Counted from the first letter of the stretch, positions 42,742 to 51,734 are shown. The stretch is 64,000 bases of DNA from Desulfoglaeba alkanexedens ALDC (GCF_005377625.1 NZ_CP040098.1:248001-312000); one strand, 5' to 3'. The notes: generated by a model not told the origin, from the sequence alone. Numbers and translations are program-made.

Positions 42742-44934
42742 TCAGACGGTGGCACCGGGCCCGTGCTTGGCCAGCGCTTCGGCGACCGGGAGCAGCTCGA
42801 GAAACCAGGGGTTTTTCGGCCGAGTCAGTCCTTCATCCATTTCCGCCAGGGCCTCATGGAGGTCGAACGCTCCGATGCCCCGGCCCTGCAATCCCAGCAC
42901 CCGCACCCCGGTGTACTTCTGTTCCATGGCGTCCGCAAGGCTGAAGGCGGCAAAGGCGCCCATGCGGCTCGCCAGGATTCGATCGAAAGCCGAAGGCGCG
43001 CCGCCGCGCTGGAGGTGCCCCAGGATGGCGGTGCGGACTTCGAATTCGTCACGGCTTTCTTCTTCCAGCAGGCGCCGGATGAAATCCGTCGTGTAATGGC
43101 GGGATGCCTCCTCGTTTCTGAGGAAAATCACCATGCGTTTGCCGCTCCGGAAGCTTTCTTGGAGCATGTCCACGTCACGGCTCAGGTCGCGGAGGCGGAT
43201 CCCCAGTTCCGGCAGGTAGGCCTTTTCGGCCCCTGAAGCCAGGGCTCCCAGAAGCGCCAGGAACCCGGACCGGCGGCCCATCACTTCAACCACGAAGGCC
43301 CTCCGGGTGGCACCGGCGGTATGACGGATCTTGTCCAGGACCTGGATGACGTTATTCAAGGCGGTGTCGGCCCCGATGGTGAATTCGGTGCAGGGCAGGT
43401 TGTTGTCGATGGTCGCGGGAAGAACCACGATGGGGATATCGAGTTCGGGGAACCGGCGGCGGTTTTCCACCATCCGGGCCACGTTGAGATAGCTTCCCAG
43501 GCCGCCGATCACGATGAGTCCCTTCAAGCCGTGACGCGATATGTTTTCGGCGATTTTCGCCAGGTCCTCTTCCCTCACATCGTGACGGAGCGTACCGAGT
43601 TCCGAACTGGGCCGGTTCAGCCAGCCGGTCAGTTCGTTCCAGCCGAGTTCCCGCAGGCGCCCGTGGATCAATCCCGGAAACGATTCCAAAACCCCGTAGA
43701 CGGCGATGCCCTGGTTCAGCAGGCAGCGGGCCGCCACGCTCACCGCCGTGTTCATCCCCGGAGCGTCCGCGCCGCCGGTGAGGATCCCCACGCCTCCTTC
43801 CCCCTGGGATTTCTCGGCGGGCTCGATGCGCGACAGCGTCTTCACAAGTTCCAAGCCACGGGTGAAACTTTCCCCTCTCAGTTCCTGAGCCTTACCGTAA
43901 CTGCCGTTTTCGATCTCTTGCGCCACCCTGCGGCTCTGTTCCACGACTTCGGCCAGCGGCGTAGCCGTCACCCGGTTTTTCTGGAGTCCCAGCATGTGCC
44001 GGAGCTTCCCCGGCGGCTCCTTCACCAGCAGATCCACGGCGGCCACGCCGAGCCGTGTTGCGAGAATTCGGTCGAAGGCCGTGGGCGAGCCGCCCCGCTG
44101 AACGTGACCCAAGACCGTGATCCGCACATCGATGGCCAGTTGCTCGCAAAGGATCCGCCGGATTTCTTCGGCTCGAATGGGAAGCCCGTCGGGGTGGCGG
44201 GCTCCTTCCGCTACCACCACCATCTGGTGAGGCCGCCCGATTTCCCTGGATTTTCGCAGTGAACGCACCATCTTCTGATGCCAGCGAAGTTCCAACTCCT
44301 CTTCCGGAACCAACACCCACGACGCTCCGCCCGCCAGCGATCCCATGAGAGCCAGGTAACCGCAGTGGCGCCCCATGGTTTCCAAGACGAAGGTCCGCTG
44401 GTGACTGGCGGCGGTGGAACTCAAATCATCGATGGCCTGCACGATGTGATTCAGGGCCGTGTCCGCGCCGATGGACATATCGGTTCCGAACAGGTCGTTG
44501 TCGATGGAACCCGGAAGACCGATGACCTGGAGAGCCTCCGGCGCCTCTTCCAGTCCCAGCGACGCCAGATGCTCCGGCCATTCCGAAGCCAGCACGTGAG
44601 CGCCCATGAGGGAACCGTCGCCGCCGATCACCACCAGCGCCCCGATTCCGCGCTCGACCAGGTTGGCCACCGCCGCCCGGCGTCCCTCGGGCAGCCTGAA
44701 ACGCTCGGACCGGGCGGTTCCCAGAAACGTTCCACCTCTGGGTAGAATCCCACCCACATCCTGCCACCCCAACAGCCGGATGCTGTCGCCGCCTGCCACC
44801 AACCCCTCGTAGCCGTTGAACACACCGTGGACCGGAACGCCGCAGTCCAGCGCACGCCTCACCACAGCGCGGACGGCGGCGTTCATCCCGGGAGCATCAC
44901 CGCCGCTGGTGAGAACCGCGAGAGAACGGATCAT
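42742..44934 (-). CDS. pfkA: Tandem 6-phosphofructokinase with degenerate C-terminal half
   Basis: 730 residues, about twice the bacterial norm: two PFK domains (about 1-360 and 378-725). The N-half is catalytically complete: TSGGDAPGMNAAVR, GGDGS (104-108) and PGSIDND (141-147), the ATP-type rather than the PPi-type (K) version. The C-half keeps the fold (GGADAPGMNTAVS, IGADTALNNVI, ILGHLQRGGAPSAFDR) but has GGLGS (477-481) for GGDGS and PATIDNN (506-512) for PGTIDND, losing the Mg-binding Asp and the second Asp. This mirrors eukaryotic PFK, whose C-half has become regulatory. Confidence 0.92.
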   Translation of the reverse strand: MIRSLAVLTSGGDAPGMNAAVRAVVRRALDCGVPVHGVFNGYEGLVAGGDSIRLLGWQDVGGILPRGGTFLGTARSERFRLPEGRRAAVANLVERGIGALVVIGGDGSLMGAHVLASEWPEHLASLGLEEAPEALQVIGLPGSIDNDLFGTDMSIGADTALNHIVQAIDDLSSTAASHQRTFVLETMGRHCGYLALMGSLAGGASWVLVPEEELELRWHQKMVRSLRKSREIGRPHQMVVVAEGARHPDGLPIRAEEIRRILCEQLAIDVRITVLGHVQRGGSPTAFDRILATRLGVAAVDLLVKEPPGKLRHMLGLQKNRVTATPLAEVVEQSRRVAQEIENGSYGKAQELRGESFTRGLELVKTLSRIEPAEKSQGEGGVGILTGGADAPGMNTAVSVAARCLLNQGIAVYGVLESFPGLIHGRLRELGWNELTGWLNRPSSELGTLRHDVREEDLAKIAENISRHGLKGLIVIGGLGSYLNVARMVENRRRFPELDIPIVVLPATIDNNLPCTEFTIGADTALNNVIQVLDKIRHTAGATRRAFVVEVMGRRSGFLALLGALASGAEKAYLPELGIRLRDLSRDVDMLQESFRSGKRMVIFLRNEEASRHYTTDFIRRLLEEESRDEFEVRTAILGHLQRGGAPSAFDRILASRMGAFAAFSLADAMEQKYTGVRVLGLQGRGIGAFDLHEALAEMDEGLTRPKNPWFLELLPVAEALAKHGPGATV

Positions 44935-44989
44935 GTCTTCGCCTCCCGAAATGGCGGAAAATCCCGCCGTTCGTAGATTCCTTCGCCGT

Positions 44990-45235
44990 TCATGCCGGTT
45001 CCCGGTTTCGGGCCACCATATACGAAAGGCTCAGGTTCGCCTGGAACACGAAATGCTTGAAGCTTTCAAAGCTCTGTTCATCCAGTTCACGCCGACTGCT
45101 CCACCGGTCGGCGTAGATCACGCCGATCCCCGGTGAGCCTCTTCGACAAGTCGCGGAGGATTTCCAGCTTAAGCAGCGGGTCCCGGTCCCTATCGTTGGC
45201 TTCATCGGCAGAACGGTTGTGACACAAAACAGCCG
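44990..45235 (-). pseudogene. Possible disrupted gene beside MITE copy B
   Basis: Two overlapping frames look protein-like in succession: RDPLLKLEILRDLSKRLTG (from about 45200) and then, in another frame, IGVIYADRWSSRRELDEQSF running to a stop at 44990. A single frameshift near 45120 would join them. The 5' part would be cut by the MITE-like repeat. No family recognised. Confidence 0.25.
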
Positions 45236-45247
45236 GGACGCAAAAAC

Positions 45248-45459
45248 TTGGTAGCGTTCTAAAGTGGAGACCTCAAGCAAAAAGGATAACGAAAGTCAAA
45301 AAATCCCCCTCTCCCTTGATGGGAGAGGGTTGGGGTGAGGGTGAAAAAACTAAGGTATGTCAATCAGTTACATTCCCCTCCCCTTAATCCCCTCCCACAA
45401 GGGGAGGGGAATTAGAATTTGGCATCAAATATTAGGTCAATTATTTTCTATGCTACCGC
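45248..45459. mobile_element. MITE-like element, copy B
   Basis: About 212 bp sharing with copy A the left end (TTGGTAGCGTTC), the block AAAGTGGAGACC and onward, the CCCCTCCC/GGGAGGGG hairpin and the right part ending ATGCTACC. It has an extra stretch with a second hairpin (CCCTCTCCC/GGGAGAGGG). It ends a few bases from the AOR stop codon, so it may have trimmed that gene. Confidence 0.7.
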
Positions 45460-45463
45460 AAGG

Positions 45464-47341
45464 TTACCCCCGCGTCACCTCCAGTGCGAAATCCAGCCCC
45501 AGCCGCTCGAACACCGCACGGTGCGGAACGCCCGTCTCCGGGTCCCAGCCCATGGCTTCGTAATAGTCGCGGATCTGGCTGTCGTTGTCCACCGTCACGC
45601 CCTGAGTGGGACCGCTTGGAAGCGGCGGGTTCCCGAGAACGCGACCTGGAAGCCGAAAACGTTCGACGTTTCGAATGCCCTCGCGCAGGTTGAAGGCGAT
45701 CCTGATGTTCGCGATCCGCTCTCCGACGGCGAGCACATCCTCCAGCGTGAACGGGCGCCCCAGGGCCAAGGTCAGGTATTCGGATAGCACCCGGCCGGGC
45801 GTGATCAGGGACGCGAACATGCAGACACCGGCCGCATTCACCACATGACCGAAACAGGACGCAAATTTGTGCGCCTCACCCTTTCCCCGGTAGACGTAAC
45901 GACCGGCGATCTTCGGGACATCCAGATCTTCCGGCAGCATATTGCCTTCCACGAACCACGAACCGTACTGGGTGTGTCGGCCGGGCGTCGCGTCCGCCAC
46001 ATAGCTCACGCCCAGACCCGGAAAACACCTCGGGTCGTGCATGGGCAACTCCTCGCCGCCGCATTCCATGCCGGCCGCCTCAGCGCCGCCGCCGATCCGT
46101 TCCGCGGCCCGGCGAACGCCGTCTCCCAGCACCTTCCCGCCGAAGCCCTCGCCGCGGGCGATTTGCTCGGTGAGCTCCACGACCGCTTGGTGATTTCCCC
46201 ACGCGAGCTTCAGTCCGCCGGTGTCCGCCTCCGAAATCAGCCCTTTGTCAAAGCACTCGAAGGCAAAGGCCACCACGGCGCCGGTGGAAATGGTGTCCAG
46301 GCCGAAGTCGTTACACAGGTTGTTTACGCGGCAGATGGATTCCAGGTTGTCGTTGAGGCACATGGCGCCGAAGGCCCCGAGCGTTTCGTATTCCGGCTTG
46401 TGACCTTCTCCCGCGTAGGGTCCCGCCTCGACCTTCACGCGGCCGCCGCAAGCGATGGGACAGCGCCAGCAGCTGTACGGTTTCACCTGAATGCGCCGCA
46501 CGGCTTCGCCGCTGATCCGATCCGCGCCGGCAAAGGCCTCCGGCGGCGCCATCCAGTTCTTGATGGGGGTATCGCCCATGCGGACCCTGGATTCCAATCC
46601 GCCCGGCGTTCCGTAATTGTGGTAAAATTCGTACATGGGGTTCGTGACCTGATAATGGGTGGATAGAATCTCCTTCCGAAGCGCTTTCAGCTTCTCGTCT
46701 TCCGCCACCGGGACCTCGCCGCCGCCCACGGCCACCACCGCCTTCACCCGTTTCGATCCCATAACGGCTCCCAGCCCTGACCGTCCGGCCGCCCGCCCCC
46801 CATCGTTGATGATACAAGCAAGCAGTGAACGCCTTTCACCCGCCGGGCCCACCACCGCCGATCGTGCGTTCTTCCCGTGCCGGTCCTTCAGTCTCTCTTC
46901 CGCTTCGCCGCATGGGAGCCCCCACAGATCCGAGGCGTCATGGAGCGTCACCCGGCCGTCTTCCACCACCACGTATACCGGTTCTTCCGAAATGCCGGAA
47001 AAATAGACCGCATCCAGTCCAGCCTGCTTGAGAGCGGGCCCGAAGGTTCCGCCGCAATTGGCGTCGCCCCATCCGCCGGTTTTAGGAGATTTTCCGACCG
47101 CCGTAAACCGGTTTCCCGTGATGGCGGCGGTTCCGGTGAGCGGGCCCGTGGTGAGGCCGAACACGTTTTCCGGGCCCAGCGGATCCACACCCGGGCGCTG
47201 GCGGGTGTACAGCAAATACGCCGCCAATCCGTAGCCGCCCAGGTACTTCAGGTAGAGTTCATCCGGTGGTGCTTCAATCTTCGTCTCTTGGCTTGCCAAA
47301 TCCACCCACGCAATCCGTCCTCGTACTCCTTGAAGACTCAT
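45464..47341 (-). CDS. Aldehyde:ferredoxin oxidoreductase (AOR) family
   Basis: 625 residues. Tungsten/molybdenum-bis-pterin enzyme of the AOR family, which oxidises aldehydes (or performs related reductions) with ferredoxin. The N-terminal domain has YLGGYGLAAYLLY and TGPLTGTAAITGNRFTAVGK; the 4Fe-4S ligands begin at CWRCPIACGG (about 291), and a FGLDTISTGAVVAFAFECF block follows. ATG at 47341 follows GGAAGGAGG. No ferredoxin or pterin-synthesis gene is adjacent. The end of the gene lies next to MITE copy B. Confidence 0.92.
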   Translation of the reverse strand: MSLQGVRGRIAWVDLASQETKIEAPPDELYLKYLGGYGLAAYLLYTRQRPGVDPLGPENVFGLTTGPLTGTAAITGNRFTAVGKSPKTGGWGDANCGGTFGPALKQAGLDAVYFSGISEEPVYVVVEDGRVTLHDASDLWGLPCGEAEERLKDRHGKNARSAVVGPAGERRSLLACIINDGGRAAGRSGLGAVMGSKRVKAVVAVGGGEVPVAEDEKLKALRKEILSTHYQVTNPMYEFYHNYGTPGGLESRVRMGDTPIKNWMAPPEAFAGADRISGEAVRRIQVKPYSCWRCPIACGGRVKVEAGPYAGEGHKPEYETLGAFGAMCLNDNLESICRVNNLCNDFGLDTISTGAVVAFAFECFDKGLISEADTGGLKLAWGNHQAVVELTEQIARGEGFGGKVLGDGVRRAAERIGGGAEAAGMECGGEELPMHDPRCFPGLGVSYVADATPGRHTQYGSWFVEGNMLPEDLDVPKIAGRYVYRGKGEAHKFASCFGHVVNAAGVCMFASLITPGRVLSEYLTLALGRPFTLEDVLAVGERIANIRIAFNLREGIRNVERFRLPGRVLGNPPLPSGPTQGVTVDNDSQIRDYYEAMGWDPETGVPHRAVFERLGLDFALEVTRG

Positions 47342-47591
47342 CGATTCCTCCTTCCAAGCGTTACGACTCCCACCTTGCCATGACGGCATTCGGCGACACT
47401 CTTTGGATCCAACCTAACCCGCCAATCCCCAAAGTTCCAGAGCCCCCCCGGGTCTGAAACGTCCGCCACGCAAGCGGAGTGGCCGGCGCAAGCGAACACC
47501 CTCCGTTCACAAAGGCACCCCGAAGGCGCTTCCAGACGGAAAGCCGCAATTTGGCCTTGCCAACCCTCAAGCTCTACAGTAGAAATAATAT

Positions 47592-47614
47592 TGTAATTAA
47601 ACTCTTTAGTTACA
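47592..47614 (-). promoter_or_regulatory. Palindromic candidate operator upstream of AOR
   Basis: Minus-strand TGTAACTAAA, GAG, TTTAATTACA form a 23-bp dyad with one mismatch, within an unusually AT-rich stretch 250 bp before the AOR start. It looks like a dimeric regulator site near a promoter. The regulator is unknown. The rest of 47342-47914 holds no clear gene. Confidence 0.4.
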
Positions 47615-47740
47615 TTAACGATCATGGGGCTGAATGGGACACCGCCGCAGGGATGAAACACCCCGCCAGACAAATGGGGCTTTGCTCTAGGAACCGTGGA
47701 TCCGAGTCTTTGCTATAGGAGCCGGCGATCCCAGTCTTTC

Positions 47741-47851
47741 TTGTAGAAGCCGGCTTGCCGGCGATTAGCATCGCTGCCAAGGCCGTTCCTACAGGGTCAA
47801 GGAACCTCATCAGCGCCCGACTTTTATGAGCTTGTTTTTTGGACAAGCTCT
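47741..47851. repeat. Composite REP-like element, copy 2 (inverted)
   Basis: The TGTAGAAGCCGGCTTGCCGG unit and its partner GCCGTTCCTACAGG are followed by the linker CAAGGAACCTCATCAGCGCC and the GAGCTTGT/ACAAGCTC hairpin. The order is the reverse complement of copy 1 at 33592, linker included. Confidence 0.75.
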
Positions 47852-47914
47852 TACAAGCAACGCAAAGCAGGACTCTTTTACGGCAACAGAAGGCGCCCGG
47901 AACGGGAGGACCTC

Positions 47915-48097
47915 ATGAAGCAGGAGCCGTCTACAAGGTCGGACAAGTGCCCGGTTTGCGGCAGGATCCCCGAAACCTTCTATTCCATTTGCGAAAGTTG
48001 CGTGGAAAAGCTCAAAGACAAGGGAATTCTTTCGAAAACGCGATCTCAGGTCTCGTTCACGCCCCCCTCGAACGCGCGAGAAAAAGCTTCGAATTAG
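47915..48097 (+). CDS. Small zinc-ribbon protein
   Basis: 60 residues with two Cys pairs: CPVCG (12-16) and CESC (26-29), in a typical short zinc ribbon. GGGAGGACC precedes the ATG. The C-terminus is basic. No family is recognised; it stands alone between a repeat and tRNA-Pro. Confidence 0.5.
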   Translation: MKQEPSTRSDKCPVCGRIPETFYSICESCVEKLKDKGILSKTRSQVSFTPPSNAREKASN

Positions 48098-48407
48098 CCT
48101 CGGAAGGTTTACGGCATCCTCTGCGGATTGCTCAAACCGCCACGATCGCCGCTACCCGTCGTTGTTCGCGTCGGGCGGCCGTCACGTCCGCAAGCGGAAA
48201 GAGCCCAGCCGTTACCATCGTACTGTGCATGAAATAGTAAAGGGACACCGCTACGCCGTAGACGCTGAAAAGACCGATCCCGGCAAGAAGGATTCCCGAA
48301 AGGCATAGAGCGTCACAGCGCCGATTCGAGGATTTTTCGAGAACGGGGCCCGTGGAATCCGCTGTGAACGGGGTCGGGAAGGGCCGTTCGATGTGATTGA
48401 TTCAATA
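48098..48407. other. Gap before tRNA-Pro, possible gene fragment
   Basis: On the minus strand a frame ending at 48132 reads LCLSGILLAGIGLFSVYGVA followed by a charged tail, like a membrane-protein C-terminus, but it has no start or ribosome site. It may be a relic. Nothing else is supported. Confidence 0.3.
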
Positions 48408-48485
<78 letters not shown>

Positions 48486-48936
48486 ATCGGTTGAGCGATG
48501 ATAGGTAGCATGAATCCCTGTGAGCATCAAGATTTAAGCCGCGGTAAATTAGCTAAGTTAGGCATAACTTAGGGACAGGTGAATTATGATTTCCACTGCC
48601 TGCACAAGAAGGAGCGGCGGGCTCACCGGGCGGCGGGCGTGGAAGGGGTGTTTTCGCTTCGGCGATTGACGGCGGCGGCGTGAGGGCTGTGGCAGGATCG
48701 CCCGAAGTGATAGGGTCCCGATGGGCCGGAAACGCAGCTCTTTCGATTCCGGTCGAGACGGAAAACAACCGAGGATGGCTGCGAAGGGATGGGGCGGGAC
48801 GCGCGATCGCCCGGGTGACGGGGGATCGCGCCCTTTGCTCGCGTCGGCCGTGATGCGCGTGGAGGGGCGGTCCGCGGACCGCCCCGGCGCCTGGAATAAC
48901 GACCCGCGAGTTGGAACAGCAGTCTCCGGGATCTCA
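48486..48936. other. Gap between tRNA-Pro and Rpn-like gene A, no clear gene
   Basis: Reading frames here are GC-rich shadows with no ribosome sites or recognisable protein. The first unit of the long direct repeat begins at about 48937. Confidence 0.4.
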
Positions 48937-49920
48937 CGGGGAACGACCCGTTGGCCATCCCCGGGGACTGTGATATTTTCAAGCCGTATCCGGAAACTTT
49001 CGCAAGGAGTCGCCATGGGTGGCTACGATGCCGCCATGAAGGTCATCCTCGCCCACTGCCGTGAGGCGGCGCTGGAGTTTTTCCTGGGCCTCCACGTGGA
49101 AGAATCGGAGATTTTGGAACTTCCCCAGGAGACGGCTTCGGTTCGCCGAAGCGACTTTCCCATCCGGGTGCGGGCTTCCGACGGGCGGGTCTTTATCGTA
49201 TTGCTGGAAGTGCAAAGCCGGTGGGAACCGAACGTACCGTTGCGGCTTCTGGAATACGACGCGCGGTATCGTCTGAAAACGGGCCTCTCGGTCTTGCCGG
49301 TGGTGATGCTTCTCACCCCCAGCGGGAACGTGGTGGAAAGCTTCGAAGACGGCGGCATCCGCTACCGGTTCCAGGTGATATCCCTTGCCGCCATGGACGC
49401 CCAAAAGGTGCTGGAATGGGGAAATCCGTGCCTCATGCCCTTTGTGGGGCTCATGCGGGGAGGGTCGGAGATCTTTCAAATGGCCGAAGAGGCCGTCTAT
49501 GGCTCGAGCCTCGGCCGAAGCGACAAGGCGGATCTTTTGACCGGCATGGCGCTTCTTTCGGGTCTTGTGGACAAGGATCTACCTCGCCGGCTGCTGGAGC
49601 GCAGGAGGGACATAATGATGGAATCCTATGCCTATGAACTGATCAAGAAGGAAGGCTACGAGGAAGGCGTCCGCTCGGGAATAGAACAGGGACTGCAGCA
49701 GGGAATGCAGCAGGGGACGCTGGAGGCCACACGGGAACATATCCTGGAGACCTTGGAAGCGCGCTTTAAGGATGTTCCCAAGGATATCTTTCAGTCCCTT
49801 CGGAAGATCCAAGATCCGGATGCGCTGAAACTCGTCTTCAGGAAAGCTCTTCGTGCCGACTCCCTGGACGAATTCCGCAAAGCGCTGTCAAGCTTTTTTG
49901 ATTAGGCAGCCATTCCCGCA
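48937..49920 (+). repeat. Long direct repeat, unit A
   Basis: About 980 bp, from GGGGAACGACCCGTTGGCCA upstream of the first Rpn-like gene to just past its stop, recur at about 50215-51175 in the same orientation. The copies include the upstream leader with its ribosome site as well as the coding region, so the unit was duplicated with its expression signals. Confidence 0.85.
49015..49905 (+). CDS. Rpn-family PD-(D/E)XK nuclease-like protein, copy A
   Basis: 296 residues. The family (transposase_31/Rpn/YhgA-like) is a PD-(D/E)XK endonuclease that promotes RecA-independent recombination. The core is seen in FFLGLHVEESEIL, DFPIRVRASDGRVFIVLLEVQSRWEP (E-V-Q in the catalytic strand) and PLRLLEYDARYRLKTGL. 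The C-terminal part has a G-L-Q-Q-G-M-Q-Q-G repeat tract (about 223-234) and a helical end. ATG at 49015 follows AAGGAGT. Confidence 0.85.
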   Translation: MGGYDAAMKVILAHCREAALEFFLGLHVEESEILELPQETASVRRSDFPIRVRASDGRVFIVLLEVQSRWEPNVPLRLLEYDARYRLKTGLSVLPVVMLLTPSGNVVESFEDGGIRYRFQVISLAAMDAQKVLEWGNPCLMPFVGLMRGGSEIFQMAEEAVYGSSLGRSDKADLLTGMALLSGLVDKDLPRRLLERRRDIMMESYAYELIKKEGYEEGVRSGIEQGLQQGMQQGTLEATREHILETLEARFKDVPKDIFQSLRKIQDPDALKLVFRKALRADSLDEFRKALSSFFD

Positions 49921-50214
49921 GGTTCTGTAAAGCTTTTCCCCTCGTTCCCAAGCTCCGGCTTGGGAACGGCCTGCCCGGGAAGCTCCAGCTTCCATACCCG
50001 CGCTATCCTTGGACCATGCCCCCGCGGCGCTCCATCAGGGTGGTAACCCTAATGGACATCCACAGATTACACAGATTGACACAGATTAAAAGAATCAAGG
50101 CGCTTGATGGAAAATCCAATCATCTTTCGCCATCGGTGAAATCTGTGGATAAAATTATAACTAAGGCCGCCGTGGCGGGATGACTTCGTGTGACAAGTAC
50201 CCTGATACAGCGGG
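49921..50214. other. Spacer between the duplicated Rpn-like genes
   Basis: No gene. It contains a GTTCCCAAGCTCCGGCTTGG inverted repeat like that near 11935, a related GGAAGCTCCAGCTTCC palindrome, and CAGATTACACAGATTGACAC with an inverted partner near 50140 (AATCTGTGGAT). These are dispersed-repeat types. Confidence 0.5.
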
Positions 50215-51175
50215 TGGGGAACGACCCGTTGGCCATCCCTGGGGACTGTGATATCTTGAAACGGTATCTCCGGGAACTTTCGCAAGGAGTCCGCCATGGG
50301 TGGCTACGATGCCGCGATGAAGGTCATCCTCGCCCATTGCCGTGAGGCGGCGCTGGAGTTTTTCCTGGGTCTCCACGTGGAAGAATCGGAGATTTTGGAA
50401 CTTCCCCAGGAGACGGCTTCGGTTCGCCGAAGCGATTTTCCCATCCGGGTGCGGGCTTCCGACGGACGGGTGTTTATCGTGTTGCTGGAAGTGCAAAGCC
50501 GGTGGGAACCGAACGTACCGTTGCGGCTTCTGGAATACGACGCGCGGTATCGTCTGAAAACGGGCCTCTCGGTCTTGCCGGTAGTGATGCTTCTCACCCC
50601 CAGCGGGAACGTGGTGGAAAACTTCGAAGACGGCGGCATCCGCTACCGGTTCCAGGTGATATCCCTTGCCGCCATGGACGCCCAAAAGGTCCTGGAATGG
50701 GGAAATCCGTGTCTCATGCCCTTTGTGGGGCTCATGCGGGGAGGGTCGGAGATCTTTCAAAGGGCCGAAGAGGCCGTCTATGGCTCGAGCCTCGGCCGAA
50801 GCGACAAGGCGGATCTTTTGACCGGCATGGCGCTTCTTTCGGGTCTTGTGGACAAGGATCTACCTCGCCGGCTGCTGGAGCGCAGGAGGGACATCATGAT
50901 GGAATCCTATGCCTATGAACTGATTAAGAAGGAAGGCTACGAGGAAGGCGTCCGCTCGGGACTGCAGCAGGGGACACTGGAGGCCACGCGGGAACATATC
51001 CTGGAGACCCTGGAGGCGCGCTTTAAGGATGTTCCCAAGGATATCTTTCAATCCCTTCGGAAGATCCAAGATCCGGATGCGCTGAAACTCGTCTTCAGGA
51101 AAGCTCTTCGTGCCGATTCACTCGACGAATTCCACAAGGCGTTGTTAAGCTTTCTCGATTAGGCGGCCGTTCCCG
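50215..51175 (+). repeat. Long direct repeat, unit B
   Basis: The second unit of the roughly 1-kb direct repeat. It differs from unit A by scattered substitutions and by a 24-bp shorter QQG-coding tract. Confidence 0.85.
50296..51162 (+). CDS. Rpn-family PD-(D/E)XK nuclease-like protein, copy B
   Basis: 288 residues, nearly identical to copy A (I count only a handful of substitutions, such as SFEDGG to NFEDGG and FQMAEE to FQRAEE) apart from lacking eight residues in the G-L-Q-Q-G tract. Catalytic residues are the same. The length change in the QQG repeat is typical of this family, where the tract varies between paralogues, probably by slippage. Confidence 0.85.
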   Translation: MGGYDAAMKVILAHCREAALEFFLGLHVEESEILELPQETASVRRSDFPIRVRASDGRVFIVLLEVQSRWEPNVPLRLLEYDARYRLKTGLSVLPVVMLLTPSGNVVENFEDGGIRYRFQVISLAAMDAQKVLEWGNPCLMPFVGLMRGGSEIFQRAEEAVYGSSLGRSDKADLLTGMALLSGLVDKDLPRRLLERRRDIMMESYAYELIKKEGYEEGVRSGLQQGTLEATREHILETLEARFKDVPKDIFQSLRKIQDPDALKLVFRKALRADSLDEFHKALLSFLD

Positions 51176-51239
51176 GAGGCTCTCTTTGAGTGGCATGGCC
51201 AGAGACGGTGTGAAGGCCAAGCCTGTCTCACGACCACAG

Positions 51240-51400
51240 CTGGTTCGGCGCCGCGGCACAGTAGCCTTTCGGATGCGTGCTCACCCCCGGCTTCGGCCAG
51301 CGCTTTCTCCTTGCGGTGCAGCTCGCGTTCGATTTGGCGGACACGCTTGCGATCCGGCTTCTGCTCGCTTTTTAACTGGGGGTTGGCTTCGCGGACCCAG
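51240..51400 (-). pseudogene. Remnant of a transposase OrfA-like coiled coil
   Basis: On the minus strand NPQLKSEQKPDRKRVRQIER followed by ELHRKEKALAEA resembles the leucine-zipper segment of IS3/IS21-type OrfA proteins, where RKEKALAEAAALLVL is common. The frame degenerates afterwards and no OrfB or inverted repeat remains. Probably IS scar; it lies between the Rpn copies and the riboswitch. Confidence 0.35.
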
Positions 51401-51569
51401 TCGTTGGGCGTTTCGTGGACTGGTACCTCGCTTACTACAAAACGAGACCTACTGAAATCCTCAAATTTTCCTACAGTTCCGCCGCCCGCCGCCCGATAAC
51501 AACCGTGGACGGCGGCGCGGAAGCCCACATGTTTTCCGCCCCCACGCACGATCGACATCCATTAACCGG

Positions 51570-51656
51570 CGTTTCCGAAAGGGCAAAACCGTCGTGAGGC
51601 GGTGACGCAAAGCCACGGGTCCGCGTGGAGCGGGCAGCCGGGCTGCCGAAGAAACG
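51570..51656 (+). promoter_or_regulatory. Cyclic-di-GMP-I (GEMM) riboswitch
   Basis: The P1 arms CGTTTC (51570) and GAAACG (51651) enclose the conserved core: AGGGCAAAACC, then GTGACGCAAAGCCACGGGTC, then GGCAGCCGGGCTGCCGA. These match the GEMM-I aptamer. By eye the position equal to G20 of the Vc2 aptamer is G, which favours c-di-GMP over cGAMP. The P1 3' strand can pair instead with GCTCCGTTTC at 51688-51697. It stands 79 bp before a secreted protease gene. Confidence 0.88.
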
Positions 51657-51734
51657 GGAGCAACCTCCAGGGACTATGCCTTGCGGCTCCGTTTCTCTTC
51701 GGAATCGTCTTCAACTTCCAAGGAGGTGTCCGTC

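Noticed and set aside
48109-48306. A 65-codon minus-strand frame before tRNA-Pro
   Set aside because: No ribosome site and low-complexity Arg/Thr-rich content; another frame there looks more protein-like but has no start.
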